Shown here: one piece after another, positions 1 through 7,528 of the stretch | Layout of the letters: every line of letters begins with the position of its first letter | Numbering within the stretch: position 1 is the stretch's first letter | Origin: an uncultured Lachnospiraceae bacterium | GTDB taxonomy: Bacteria; Bacillota; Clostridia; Lachnospirales; Lachnospiraceae | Assembly (NCBI GenBank): GCA_947169385.1 | Contig: CAMVPR010000002.1 | Coordinates: 1 to 64,000, forward strand | DNA length: 64,000 bases | Reading direction: 5' to 3' | Program-made: the position numbers and the translations under genes | Notes under the pieces: model-generated | Database searches by the model: none | What the model was told of the DNA's origin: nothing | Seen by the model: only the letters and a program-made list of their open reading frames with translations

Positions 1-2
1 CA

Positions 3-209
3 GAGAGATTAAGAAAAAACATTATTGATAATAACTATAAAAACAATTTAGCTTTTGAAAGTGTAATATTACTCACTGAAGAAAACTTTTATAATAATGA
101 TAATCCTCAAAAATGCCCCCCTTATCAATCTACACTAAGACATCATGCAAAGACGTTGTTGAAAGGAGATGATAAAGACGGCATAGAAGTTTTTCGTATA
201 AAACATTGA
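3..209 (+). CDS. C-terminal end of an unknown protein, cut by the left edge
   Basis: An open frame enters from the left edge and stops at TGA 207-209, giving about 68 residues with no internal stop. The peptide is rich in Asn, Lys and Asp and ends in RIKH. The stop lies one base from the end of the convergent gene at 211-963, the tight tail-to-tail packing typical of real genes. No domain is recognised and the N-terminal part is outside the window. Function unknown. It could be a chance frame, since the region is A+T rich. Confidence 0.45.
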   Translation, partial: ERLRKNIIDNNYKNNLAFESVILLTEENFYNNDNPQKCPPYQSTLRHHAKTLLKGDDKDGIEVFRIKH

Positions 210-210
210 T

Positions 211-963
211 TCATTTTACTTTCTCTAACGAAATACCTTCGACGGAATCAAATGGAATGAGGTTGTAAAATGATTTATATTGTTCTTTAGTACCAAATGT
301 TGCGAAATAATATATTCCATCTTCAATATCATTAGGGTATTTATTTGCCCACATAGACGTTATTAGCTTATTTGATTTAACGTTGTAGAAACGCCAGTAT
401 TTATTTTGCTTTGTATTATCATCGTTCGATATAACATGAACCTCAATTTTTACCTTACCATATATTGCTACAATTTCGTTTTTAGGAATATAATACCATT
501 GATTTATTGAATATTTAGGTATAACAGCTCTATTCTTCACCGCTTTGTTTTTGGGAGTGTAGTATAAAGAAAGCGCATCCGTATATGATTCTTTATCTAT
601 ATTTGTATTTTTTGCAACTTCCCTCTTTTTTAATATTCGAATAAGCGTTTTTAATTTATTTTGAAGATTATGATTATTCCTTAACTGACGCAAGTGTCCT
701 TTTATCACATACTGCGGAGCAGGCGGCTGGGCTAAATAACAAGGAATTCCGTTTGTTATACCATGTTTACTATTTTTATTTGTCTTAATATATAATTTGC
801 CATTTTTTGAATGAGACCTTGTTACCGTCGCAATTTCACATTCAGGGCAAAGCATATGTTCGTAATATTTTGAGTAATATGTATTATCATCTTCAATTTC
901 ATCTAAGAAATGGACGCTGTTGTCCTTATCGTAAATAAAGCTATCAAACTTTGAATCTGGCAT
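211..963 (-). CDS. hypothetical protein, 250 aa
   Basis: Not recognised. The start ATG at 963 has a good ribosome site (GGAG, 8 nt upstream). The N-terminal 35 residues are acidic. A single CPEC pair near residue 39 hints at half a zinc ribbon, and a partner pair is not obvious. The middle is basic (runs such as LKTLIRILKKRE); the C-terminal 90 residues are aromatic-rich and look like a beta-rich domain. No signal peptide or membrane segment. It lies among accessory genes (Doc-like pair, Xre, IS30), so it may be horizontally acquired cargo (inference). Confidence 0.6.
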   Translation of the reverse strand: MPDSKFDSFIYDKDNSVHFLDEIEDDNTYYSKYYEHMLCPECEIATVTRSHSKNGKLYIKTNKNSKHGITNGIPCYLAQPPAPQYVIKGHLRQLRNNHNLQNKLKTLIRILKKREVAKNTNIDKESYTDALSLYYTPKNKAVKNRAVIPKYSINQWYYIPKNEIVAIYGKVKIEVHVISNDDNTKQNKYWRFYNVKSNKLITSMWANKYPNDIEDGIYYFATFGTKEQYKSFYNLIPFDSVEGISLEKVK

Positions 964-1070
964 ATGTTTTCTCCATCATTTTTTCATCTGTTTTGATAAT
1001 TATCCCTAGATAGTTAATTCTGCAATGTGTTGCTATTATTCATGCAGCTTTATCGTATAATTCGCAATAT

Positions 1071-1100
1071 AATAACCTATCCTTGTATGGATAGGTTATT
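1071..1100 (-). terminator. hairpin downstream of the Doc-like gene
   Basis: Perfect 12-bp stem (AATAACCTATCC / GGATAGGTTATT) with loop TTGTAT, 19 bp past the Doc-like stop. The U-tract is poor on both strands, so termination efficiency is uncertain. Confidence 0.55.
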
Positions 1101-1118
1101 ATATCTTATGTGATTGTC

Positions 1119-1496
1119 TTAAATGGTATGCCGAACTAAATACGATTTAACTAAACCTTCATCAATTTCGTGATTAGCAATGCTCATTGTTAAAATGTAT
1201 AAATCTACACTCTTCAAATCAAGTTCAATATTATTAACAGCTAAATAAACCAGAGCAACAGCCGCCGCAGTCCTTTTGTTTCCGTCAATAAACACCTGAT
1301 TCGTTGCGAATCCGAACATATAGCGAACAGCTTTGTCGTATACATCTGGAAATAGTTCGTCACCCGAGAAAGTTTGATATGGTGCAGAACACTGAGATTC
1401 AAAAAGATTCACATCTCTTATTCCTTTACATCCGCCCCACATATCTATTTGTTCGTCGTGAATACGGAGTATTTGCTTCGTAGTTAACTTTTTCAT
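1119..1496 (-). CDS. doc: Doc/Fic-fold toxin-like protein with altered catalytic motif
   Basis: 125 aa, the usual length of death-on-curing (Doc) proteins, which are compact Fic-fold enzymes that phosphorylate EF-Tu in the P1 phage system. The N-terminus (LTTKQILRIHDEQID) and the core block FIDGNKRTAA at 69-78 are typical. In the family motif HxFx(D/E)xNK(R) the first residue is the catalytic His; here it is Gln67 (codon CAG), giving QVFIDGNKR. The other motif residues (F69, D71, N73, K74, R75) are kept. The gene overlaps the upstream small ORF by 4 bp, the normal antitoxin-toxin order. Either the toxin is attenuated or inactive, or it works by altered chemistry; the fold assignment is firm, the activity is not. 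Confidence 0.85.
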   Translation of the reverse strand: MKKLTTKQILRIHDEQIDMWGGCKGIRDVNLFESQCSAPYQTFSGDELFPDVYDKAVRYMFGFATNQVFIDGNKRTAAAVALVYLAVNNIELDLKSVDLYILTMSIANHEIDEGLVKSYLVRHTI

Positions 1497-1696
1497 CGGG
1501 CCAAAGCTTGAAATGCTTGAGCGTATTTCTCATTTATACTTTTGGATAACGCATCAATTTCTTCATCACTTGCATATTCATCAGGTTGAGATAGATTCTG
1601 CACATATAACGCAACCATTTTGTACGTCTCATCTGTCATATCCGATATTCTATTGATTGTAATATCTTTTGTAGGTATCATATAAACAGCTCCCAT
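1493..1696 (-). CDS. putative antitoxin of the Doc-like pair
   Basis: 67 aa, acidic in the C-terminal half (DEYASDEEIDALSKSINEKYAQ), with no recognisable DNA-binding motif. The start at 1696 has AAAGGAG 7 nt upstream; an in-frame ATG six codons in (MIPTKD) also has a GGGAG in front, so the true start could be either. It overlaps the Doc-like gene by 4 bp and would be translated just before it, the order in which antitoxins precede Doc toxins. The antitoxin role is inferred from position and size only. Confidence 0.65.
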   Translation of the reverse strand: MGAVYMIPTKDITINRISDMTDETYKMVALYVQNLSQPDEYASDEEIDALSKSINEKYAQAFQALAR

Positions 1697-1711
1697 TTCA
1701 TCTCTCCTTTC

Positions 1712-1780
1712 CTAACAATACATTATCAAGAAAGGTCCAACCACTGACACCGCCTTGATAACGTAAGGACAAGTGTCCAT
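1712..1780 (-). CDS. possible 22-residue leader peptide upstream of the antitoxin
   Basis: A short ORF starts at ATG 1780-1778 with AGGAGA 10 nt upstream and stops 15 bp before the antitoxin start. The product is MDTCPYVIKAVSVVGPFLIMYC, hydrophobic after residue 7. Position and ribosome site suggest a leader peptide or a small membrane peptide; nothing beyond that supports it, and chance is possible. Confidence 0.3.
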   Translation of the reverse strand: MDTCPYVIKAVSVVGPFLIMYC

Positions 1781-1799
1781 TGTTAAATTTTCTCCTATC

Positions 1800-1818
1800 G
1801 CCCTTCATACTTAAGGGC
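1800..1818. other. small hairpin in the spacer between the Xre gene and the Doc pair
   Basis: GCCCTT / AAGGGC stem with a 7-nt loop in the 180-bp spacer. It has no U-tract. It may be part of the leader of the toxin-antitoxin operon. Confidence 0.3.
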
Positions 1819-1876
1819 ACTATTATCATTTGCAATAATATTATAAATTCTTTAATAATTTTTTTCAAGACCTATA

Positions 1877-2326
1877 TCATAATTCACATATTCTTCGGCA
1901 GAACTCGTCCTCGTCAAACTCCCCATCAAGGAATGCGCCCACTAATAGTATTTTCTCTTTGATATGAGGGTCATTACTGTAGTAAATCCTATCATCAGGC
2001 TTATTCAGGTCAAAACCACTAATTGCGTAATTCGACATACCAATAAAGCCGATTTTATCAATAATATTTTCTAATACAACTTTGTTAGGTATTCCCATTC
2101 CTTTGAATAAGTCTTCAATAGTTATACCGCAAACTAAAGATAGTTTAGGAATAACAGATGATGGTATTTCTGTAATTCCACGCTCATATTTACTTATGGT
2201 AGACTTAGGGATTTGCGTCATTTCGCTAACCTTTAATTGCGTCAATCCATTGCTTTTACGAGCGTTTTTAAGTCTTTTCCCTAGTTCGTTCCTGATTTCC
2301 TGACGTTCATCGTCATTATGCTTCAT
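1877..2326 (-). CDS. Xre-family transcriptional regulator
   Basis: 149 aa. Residues about 14-70 form a Cro/C1-type helix-turn-helix (LGKRLKNARKSNGLTQLKVSEM ending in STISKYERG). The remaining 80 residues are not a recognised domain and may sense a ligand or mediate oligomerisation. A TATAAT on the minus strand (2364-2369) lies upstream, flanked by direct repeats AAAGTAAC (2353-2360) and AAAGTAGC (2374-2381) 21 bp apart, possible autoregulatory sites. It sits upstream of the Doc-like pair on the same strand and may control it (inference). Confidence 0.85.
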   Translation of the reverse strand: MKHNDDERQEIRNELGKRLKNARKSNGLTQLKVSEMTQIPKSTISKYERGITEIPSSVIPKLSLVCGITIEDLFKGMGIPNKVVLENIIDKIGFIGMSNYAISGFDLNKPDDRIYYSNDPHIKEKILLVGAFLDGEFDEDEFCRRICEL

Positions 2327-2491
2327 ATCAATGTTCCTCCATAGTTCTTATAAAAGTAACACTATTATACAATAAAGTAGCTATATTAGAAACTAATTTA
2401 TGCAAGAAGTAGATTTTGCTCTTAAATCTTTATATATCTTCTCCCTTGACTTATAATTATAAGCGGTACAATTAAATACGAGCATAAAAAA

Positions 2492-2532
2492 AGCACCAGT
2501 TCTCTTCTCTGGAAAAGTTTAGAACCGATGCT
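2492..2532 (-). terminator. strong minus-strand terminator with no gene in front of it
   Basis: The arms AGCACCAGTTCT (2492-2503) and AGAACCGATGCT (2521-2532) pair over 12 bp with two G-U wobbles on the minus strand and are followed by seven U. A second small hairpin (AAGGTG/CACCTT) precedes it on the same strand at about 2540-2556. Upstream on this strand lies only the end of the IS element, so it may terminate a small RNA or a gene displaced by the insertion. The 2327-2694 gap otherwise holds only the Xre promoter and the IS end. Confidence 0.6.
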
Positions 2533-2694
2533 ATACTCTGAAGGTGTAACCACCTTTTCTTATTGAATAAATCATACCATATCTGGTTTTGAAAAACAAT
2601 AGGGAAACAGTGGTTTTGTTAAATTCGCCCAAATTTTATAGTCAATGTGTGCTTTTTTATGCTCCTTTTTCTTTAAATGAAAGGAGTTTTTATT

Positions 2695-3999
2695 ATGAAA
2701 CAAACCACTAACACTTCTAAACACTTCACTTTCGAGGAACGCTGCAAAATTGAAGAACTGCTTAATAAACAAGTATCAATTCGCACAATAGCAGCAAAAC
2801 TCGGCAAATCCCCATCATCAGTAAGTCGTGAAATATCAAGAAATGGCACTAAAATACGACCGGGCAAAAATGTATGTATCAACAATGATATGTGCTCAAA
2901 AAGGCGTGTATGTGGCAAGGAAGAATGCCGTCGGCCTTGTTCAGTATGCCCAAGATGTGCTAAATTCTGCGAAGACTATGAGGAACGCATCTGCGAAAAG
3001 TTGAATAAGTATAAATGTTGTAATGCCTGCAATCGCCGTTCTTCTAGTTGGTGCAAGCTCCGAAAGTTTGTATACGAAGCAATAGAAGCACAAAAGAAGG
3101 CAAATACAAGAGCCGCAGAATCACGCATAGGCTTTGACTTAACAGGCGAGCAGTTAGAGCAACTAAACGAATTCATTTCGCCTTTGATTAAAAGCGGCCT
3201 ATCTCCTTATCATATAAAGCAGACTCTTGGAGGTATTGCTCCTAGTGAATCAACTATAAGAAGGCTGATTGACGCAGGAGAACTTGACGCTAAGAATATC
3301 GACTTACGAAAGAAAGTCAAAATGAAGCCTCGTAAAAAGCGTATGAAGAAGGCAGAATATCTCGTTTTATCTTCTAAAAAGGAAGGTCGCAAGTATGCTG
3401 ATTACTTGAAGTTCAAAGAGGAAAACGACTTTATATCCGTTGAAATGGATTGTGTAGAAGGCCTTAAATCCGACAAGAAGGTACTGTTGACCTTATATTT
3501 CAAAGATTACCACTTCCAACTGGCGTTTTTGTTAGAATCCCACACTAAAGCAGCAGTTGTTAAAGCCATAGATGACCTAGAAAAAGCATTAGATTACGAG
3601 GTTTTTAATGCTTTCTTTGGTATAATCTTAACAGACAACGGTCACGAGTTCTCAGATATAGATGGATTAGAAACATCTTGCATATATAGTGACCTCAAAA
3701 GGTGCCAAATATTCTTTTGTGAACCTAACAGACCTGATGAAAAAGGCGGGTGTGAATGTAACCACAGGCTTATAAGATATGTAATACCTAAAGGTACATC
3801 ACTTGATAAGTACACTCAAGACGACATAACTCTTATGATGAACCACATAAACAGTTACAACCGAAGGGCTTGTGGCGGTAAATCGCCTTTCGACCTAATG
3901 GAATCAATAGCTCCTTCGCTTTTCTTCAAGAGACTTGGACTTCAAAGGATGGCGTCTAGTGAAGTAAATTTAACACCTTCTCTGTTGACAAGAGAATAA
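2695..3999 (+). CDS. IS30-family transposase
   Basis: 434 aa from ATG 2695, chosen because AAAGGAG lies just upstream and inside the longer frame that begins at 2677. The N-terminal helix-turn-helix (FTFEERCKIEELLNKQVSIRTIAAKLGKSPSSVSREI) is the IS30 signature. A Cys-rich zinc-binding stretch follows (about residues 60-115), then an rve-type DDE catalytic domain with Asp in SVEMDCVEG, Asp in LTDNGHEF and Glu in KGGCECNHR. Length and motif order are normal and no frameshift is seen, so the element may still be active. It catalyses cut-and-paste or circle-mediated transposition. Confidence 0.93.
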   Translation: MKQTTNTSKHFTFEERCKIEELLNKQVSIRTIAAKLGKSPSSVSREISRNGTKIRPGKNVCINNDMCSKRRVCGKEECRRPCSVCPRCAKFCEDYEERICEKLNKYKCCNACNRRSSSWCKLRKFVYEAIEAQKKANTRAAESRIGFDLTGEQLEQLNEFISPLIKSGLSPYHIKQTLGGIAPSESTIRRLIDAGELDAKNIDLRKKVKMKPRKKRMKKAEYLVLSSKKEGRKYADYLKFKEENDFISVEMDCVEGLKSDKKVLLTLYFKDYHFQLAFLLESHTKAAVVKAIDDLEKALDYEVFNAFFGIILTDNGHEFSDIDGLETSCIYSDLKRCQIFFCEPNRPDEKGGCECNHRLIRYVIPKGTSLDKYTQDDITLMMNHINSYNRRACGGKSPFDLMESIAPSLFFKRLGLQRMASSEVNLTPSLLTRE

Positions 4000-4062
4000 A
4001 AAAGGTACGAAATATCTCATTTAAGCCCGCTACGGAATAACACTAAAAATAGTGCAGACAAA

Positions 4063-4097
4063 GTTAATGCAACACCTTAAAAAAGTGTTGCATTTAA
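4063..4097. repeat. inverted pair of IS30-end-like sequences
   Basis: GTTAATGCAACAC (4063-4075) and GTGTTGCATTTAAC (4084-4097) form a near-perfect hairpin. Both arms match the inner part of the element's ends. With the further copy at about 4242-4270 this makes three end-like sequences downstream of the transposase, suggesting remnants of nested insertions. Confidence 0.5.
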
Positions 4098-4293
4098 CTT
4101 GGAGTATTTCCCTATGGGCTTAGTCGCTATGCTCGAAATTCATTTCTTACCGGCTAGAAAGCCCTATTTTTAAGGTTTGGTAATTTTTCGTTACGAGTTT
4201 TCAGAGGGATAAAACCCTTTTAGGCTCTATAATGCAAGAGTGTTGCATTAACTATGAATATTTACCCTACGAAAACATTCTCTCTTCTCACCT

Positions 4294-4317
4294 GTAGCGG
4301 CGAACATCGTTCGCCAT
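4294..4317. repeat. family A half-unit
   Basis: GTAGCGGCGAACATCGTTCG plus CCAT: the left half of the 50-bp twin-hairpin repeat, with the 7-bp stem GGCGAAC/GTTCGCC. Confidence 0.85.
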
Positions 4318-4322
4318 AAAAA

Positions 4323-4346
4323 TCACCCGGCATATACGCCGGGTGA
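4323..4346 (-). terminator. terminator of the DUF6273 protein gene
   Basis: Stem TCACCCGGC / GCCGGGTGA with loop ATATAC; on the minus strand it is followed by UUUUUA. It lies 34 bp past the stop at 4380. Confidence 0.85.
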
Positions 4347-4379
4347 AAGAAGGTATGTTATGTTTTAAGGAAGTATGTA

Positions 4380-6500
4380 TTACTTCTTAACTTTCGCTTT
4401 AGTTTTGCTTGATTTAACAGCTTTCTTAACCTTAGAGTAGTTAGAAGAGTTGGTCTTGATTGTTGTAGTAGCCTTGACTCCACTAAACGCATTCTTGTTA
4501 ACTGACTTAAGATTCTTAGAACTTACTTTAATAGTCTTAAGTGTCGACTTAGCAGCCTTAAACGCTCCCTTGCTGATTCCGGTAACTTTAAAGGTCTGTC
4601 CGTCTATCGTTACTGTAGATGGGATTGTAACACTCGTAGCACCCTTCTTAACTGATGTTACAGTAACTGTATTCTCGCCGATTGCTCCACCGACTACGTC
4701 TTCAGGAAGCTCAGCCTCAGAATCATAAGCATTGGTTACGGTGTAGCTGATATTGCTCTTAACCACCTTGTCGCCTTTAACTGCAAGCTTTCTAAGGTTA
4801 ATCTTAGCAGAGATTGAAGCCTCGTCAACAGCTTCATCCCCATCACTTATCTTAGCAAATGTTGAATCGGAAGGCGAATCCTTAAAAAGTGCAGATACAG
4901 CAACCTTCATTACAGGTACTACAGTTGCATGTGCATAAGCTCTCCATCCGGTAGGAACAGCCTTACCGTTAGCTGTAACTCCAACAACATCATACTGGAA
5001 GTATCCCGGATTTCTAAGGAAATAACTTGCATATGTAGCGTCAGAACCTAAGTTATCCTTAACATACTTAGACATCTTAATCTGTCTTGCAGGAACCGTA
5101 GCACCTGTTCCGTTAAGTAATTTATAATCCTTGAGTTCTTCAAGTCCAAGAATGTATACCTTATCTGTTGTAGGCTCACCTGCCTCAGCTTTGGAACCAT
5201 CAACTACAGCAGTTGAGACAGTACTGTTAGCTATACTAGACTGCTCTGATGCGGTAAATGCATCATTTAAAAACTCGTTATTCAAGTAAGATCTTGCATA
5301 ACTATCTTCCCACTTGGTGTTGCCCCAAGTCGATGTATACGGAAGATCTACAATAGCCTGATCGGCCATAATTATAGCCTGGTTACCTTCAACCTTTAAT
5401 ACTCTCCAATAAATATCTTCCTTAGCAGTAGATCCTGAAATATAATACTTACCGAACTTAACCTTAGCCCATACAACACATTTGTTACCAACATTAGTGG
5501 TTGTCACCTTAGGATCCTGAATTCCATCTAAAGAAGGAGCTTCCTCTGACATTAACACAGGGCTAACCAAACTATACTCATTCATCGAACTTGGTGAAGA
5601 TGTAATCAACGCAGACTTAAATCTTCCGCTCTCTCCAGGTCCTAAACCACAGTCAGTAAGAGAAACACTGCTCATACCTGTAAAAGTACCCGTAACTGTT
5701 ACAGAAGATAACGTTCTTGTGTCATCAGTATTCGTTAAGTCAAAGTAGTAATAATAATGCCCATTGCCATCGCTTCCATATCCCAATTCATCAAATGTTA
5801 TCGGAGCCGCACCGTGAAGGTTGGTATAATATCCTTTCTCCTCGTAGGCACCATAGGTTGCACCATGTAAAGAAGCAGTGAAATTGCCATCCGCCGGGAG
5901 AAATGTTAAATTTTCAGTATATGACTTTACTCCGCCTAAATCTGTAAAATTATGAATTGATCCACCAAATATTACAGCGACTGAATTAAGCGCCTTGGTT
6001 GAAGTAATAACCATATCATAGGTTCCGTCCGACTTAGGTATAAGCTCTCCGGTTACAGTACCGTTGTCATACGAACCCAAACTAATCCGCATAACATAAG
6101 CGTCGGCTTCAACACTAGCAACATAGTATTCTTGCCATCCTGAATCTTCTCCATTGCCTAAATAATCTAAGCCAGTCAAATCTTTTTTTGATAATCCACT
6201 CTTTGTAATAACCGCCGAATCCCCCGCCAAAATTCGTTCAGTATTAATTTCATAAGTATGTGAAACAGCATTCCCATTACTAAGCTTCGGAGTGAAAACA
6301 ACTGTATATTTATGCGCCATCGTATCTGTATTAGTGACTTTAGCCGAAACAGTATACCCAGAGCTGTTATTTCCAGTTACTTTCACATCAGTAATCGAAC
6401 AACCTTCCGCAGCACTAACTCCAACACTTGCAAACCCCTGTAACACAAGCGCCATAGCCAGCATCCATGCCAGCGCTCTCTTTAGAAACCTTTCCTTCAT
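4380..6500 (-). CDS. secreted multidomain surface protein (DUF6273, LRR_5-like C-terminus)
   Basis: 706 aa from ATG 6500, preferred because AAGGAGG lies 9 nt ahead; upstream in-frame ATGs are too close to it. A signal peptide with a hydrophobic core (ALAWMLAMALVLQGF) is followed by Ig-like beta repeats to about residue 320. A DUF6273 module comes next (YWRVLKVEGNQAIIMADQ ... WEDSYARSYLNNEFL). The C-terminal 130 residues resemble bacterial LRR_5 units (ITGISKGAFKAAKSTLKTI) ending in a very basic, Ser/Lys-rich tail. No sortase motif is visible; the basic tail could bind cell-wall polymers (inference). It is monocistronic, with its own promoter and terminator. Exact role unknown. Confidence 0.85.
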   Translation of the reverse strand: MKERFLKRALAWMLAMALVLQGFASVGVSAAEGCSITDVKVTGNNSSGYTVSAKVTNTDTMAHKYTVVFTPKLSNGNAVSHTYEINTERILAGDSAVITKSGLSKKDLTGLDYLGNGEDSGWQEYYVASVEADAYVMRISLGSYDNGTVTGELIPKSDGTYDMVITSTKALNSVAVIFGGSIHNFTDLGGVKSYTENLTFLPADGNFTASLHGATYGAYEEKGYYTNLHGAAPITFDELGYGSDGNGHYYYYFDLTNTDDTRTLSSVTVTGTFTGMSSVSLTDCGLGPGESGRFKSALITSSPSSMNEYSLVSPVLMSEEAPSLDGIQDPKVTTTNVGNKCVVWAKVKFGKYYISGSTAKEDIYWRVLKVEGNQAIIMADQAIVDLPYTSTWGNTKWEDSYARSYLNNEFLNDAFTASEQSSIANSTVSTAVVDGSKAEAGEPTTDKVYILGLEELKDYKLLNGTGATVPARQIKMSKYVKDNLGSDATYASYFLRNPGYFQYDVVGVTANGKAVPTGWRAYAHATVVPVMKVAVSALFKDSPSDSTFAKISDGDEAVDEASISAKINLRKLAVKGDKVVKSNISYTVTNAYDSEAELPEDVVGGAIGENTVTVTSVKKGATSVTIPSTVTIDGQTFKVTGISKGAFKAAKSTLKTIKVSSKNLKSVNKNAFSGVKATTTIKTNSSNYSKVKKAVKSSKTKAKVKK

Positions 6501-6605
6501 AAACATTGCCTCCTTAATTAAACATAACAATAAGTCACGTAGTCAGCGACCTTAACGCTCTCCTTCAAAGCGCACAAATAAAGCCACCACCCCACTATTA
6601 TTTCA

Positions 6606-6634
6606 ATTATATAGGATAATCGACATAAAATCAA
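6606..6634 (-). promoter_or_regulatory. sigma-A promoter of the DUF6273 protein gene
   Basis: TTGATT, 17-bp spacer, TATAAT on the minus strand. The roughly 100-nt leader contains two mutually exclusive small hairpins sharing AGCG. The rest of the 6501-6835 gap holds family B copy 6701-6749. Confidence 0.75.
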
Positions 6635-6700
6635 TCTGAAATTAGCGTGTTTTCGTGATTATTCATAAAGAATATGTGATATTAAGGAGATAAATAATAA

Positions 6701-6749
6701 TTGCCCTTCTAAAGAAGGGCAAGGATCCTTCGCTTCGCTCAGGATGACA
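6701..6749. repeat. family B copy
   Basis: Hairpin TTGCCCTTC / GAAGGGCAA followed by GGATCCTTCGCTTCGCTCAG and GATGACAT. The same module occurs inverted at 30712-30758. Confidence 0.85.
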
Positions 6750-6835
6750 TATTATTCGTCAGAATGACACGTTATCAACCATTAATACTCCTACCTTACA
6801 AAATAGGCCGAGTGTACTCCTACGGAAAACAGCTC

Positions 6836-7417
6836 TCATTTTCCCATATAATACGCCATAATATGTACGCACTGTTCGAAATGACCTGATCTGATTAAGT
6901 CTTCTATCTCATCCCCTGTTCTTAAGGCCACGTTAACAAACTCAGTGTCATCAAGGTCTTGAGAATGAACCTTCCTACAATTCTTGGCTCTAAAAACATA
7001 GGCGTAATCGTCTGTTACAGTAGCTGACGACGGAGCCACAATCAATTTCTCCCATTCGTCAGACTCATATCCGGTCTCCTCTCTAAGCTCTCTTATTGCT
7101 GCTTTAAGCGGTATCCCCTCATCAGCAATAGGTTCAGACCTCGAATCAAGCGGTCTATTGGTCTTAACCTCAATTCCACCGGCCGGAAATTCATTGGTCA
7201 CGCTCCTGATACCGTGTCTATATTGCCTTACAGTTATAAAGCGACCGAGTTCATCGGTCGCTACTATTACCACATAATCTCTTCTGGAATAATTGTAAAA
7301 TGGAGCAAATTCCTGACCATCAGGAAGCTCGAAACTCATGCGTCTAAGATCAATAATCTCATCATTAATCACATGGTTAACCGAGGTCATACGCCATTCT
7401 AAATCTCTATCATTCAT
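6836..7417 (-). CDS. NUDIX hydrolase, ADP-ribose pyrophosphatase-like
   Basis: 193 aa from ATG 7417, preceded by AGGAGAG. A longer frame reaching 7498 only translates a family A repeat (MANDVRRY...), so it is rejected. The core has the ADP-sugar-type segment FPAGG at 77-81 and the catalytic half RELREETGY at 109-117, which fits RExxEExGU. About 20 residues are inserted between PAGGIE and the RE box, making the first half of the Nudix box irregular. The likely role is hydrolysis of ADP-ribose or a related nucleotide diphosphate. It is the last gene of the block after the hybrid kinase; no regulatory link is proven. Confidence 0.85.
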   Translation of the reverse strand: MNDRDLEWRMTSVNHVINDEIIDLRRMSFELPDGQEFAPFYNYSRRDYVVIVATDELGRFITVRQYRHGIRSVTNEFPAGGIEVKTNRPLDSRSEPIADEGIPLKAAIRELREETGYESDEWEKLIVAPSSATVTDDYAYVFRAKNCRKVHSQDLDDTEFVNVALRTGDEIEDLIRSGHFEQCVHIMAYYMGK

Positions 7418-7431
7418 TATGTCTCTCCTAT

Positions 7432-7455
7432 GTAGAGCACACTGTGCTCCGCTAC
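7432..7455. repeat. family A half-unit (right half)
   Basis: GTAGAGCACACTGTGCTCCG followed by CTAC; the GAGCAC/GTGCTC hairpin between the NUDIX start and the full copy at 7475-7524. Confidence 0.75.
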
Positions 7456-7474
7456 AAATATTTACATGCCTAAC

Positions 7475-7524
7475 GTAGCGGCGAACATCGTTCGCCATTC
7501 TTAGAACACACCGTGCTCCGCAAC
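7475..7524. repeat. family A full unit, slightly decayed
   Basis: 50 bp from GTAGCGG to CCGCAAC. The left hairpin is intact; the right half is mutated (AACACACCGTGCTCC). Confidence 0.8.
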
Positions 7525-7528
7525 AAAA

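Larger units (their letters stand above)
2599..4115 (+). mobile_element. IS30-family insertion sequence
   Basis: A single transposase gene flanked by imperfect inverted ends: left end ATAGGGAAAC... with GTTAAAT about 19 nt in (2599-2624), right end ...ATTTAACTTGGAGTATTTCCCTAT (4090-4115) read on the opposite strand. A second right-end-like copy (GTTGCATTAAC ... TTTACCCTAC) lies at about 4242-4270, so the outer boundary is uncertain. No clear target duplication could be read. Confidence 0.65.

Noticed and set aside
1780..1962. 60-codon plus-strand frame after the Doc pair
   Set aside because: Overlaps the Xre gene end on the other strand and has no ribosome site.
2484..2576. T-box-like sequence on the minus strand (AAGGTGGTTACACC followed by a terminator)
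   Set aside because: The TGGN-type bulge and flanking stem are not arranged as in a T-box, there is no specifier stem upstream and the downstream gene is an Xre regulator, not an amino-acid or tRNA-synthetase gene.
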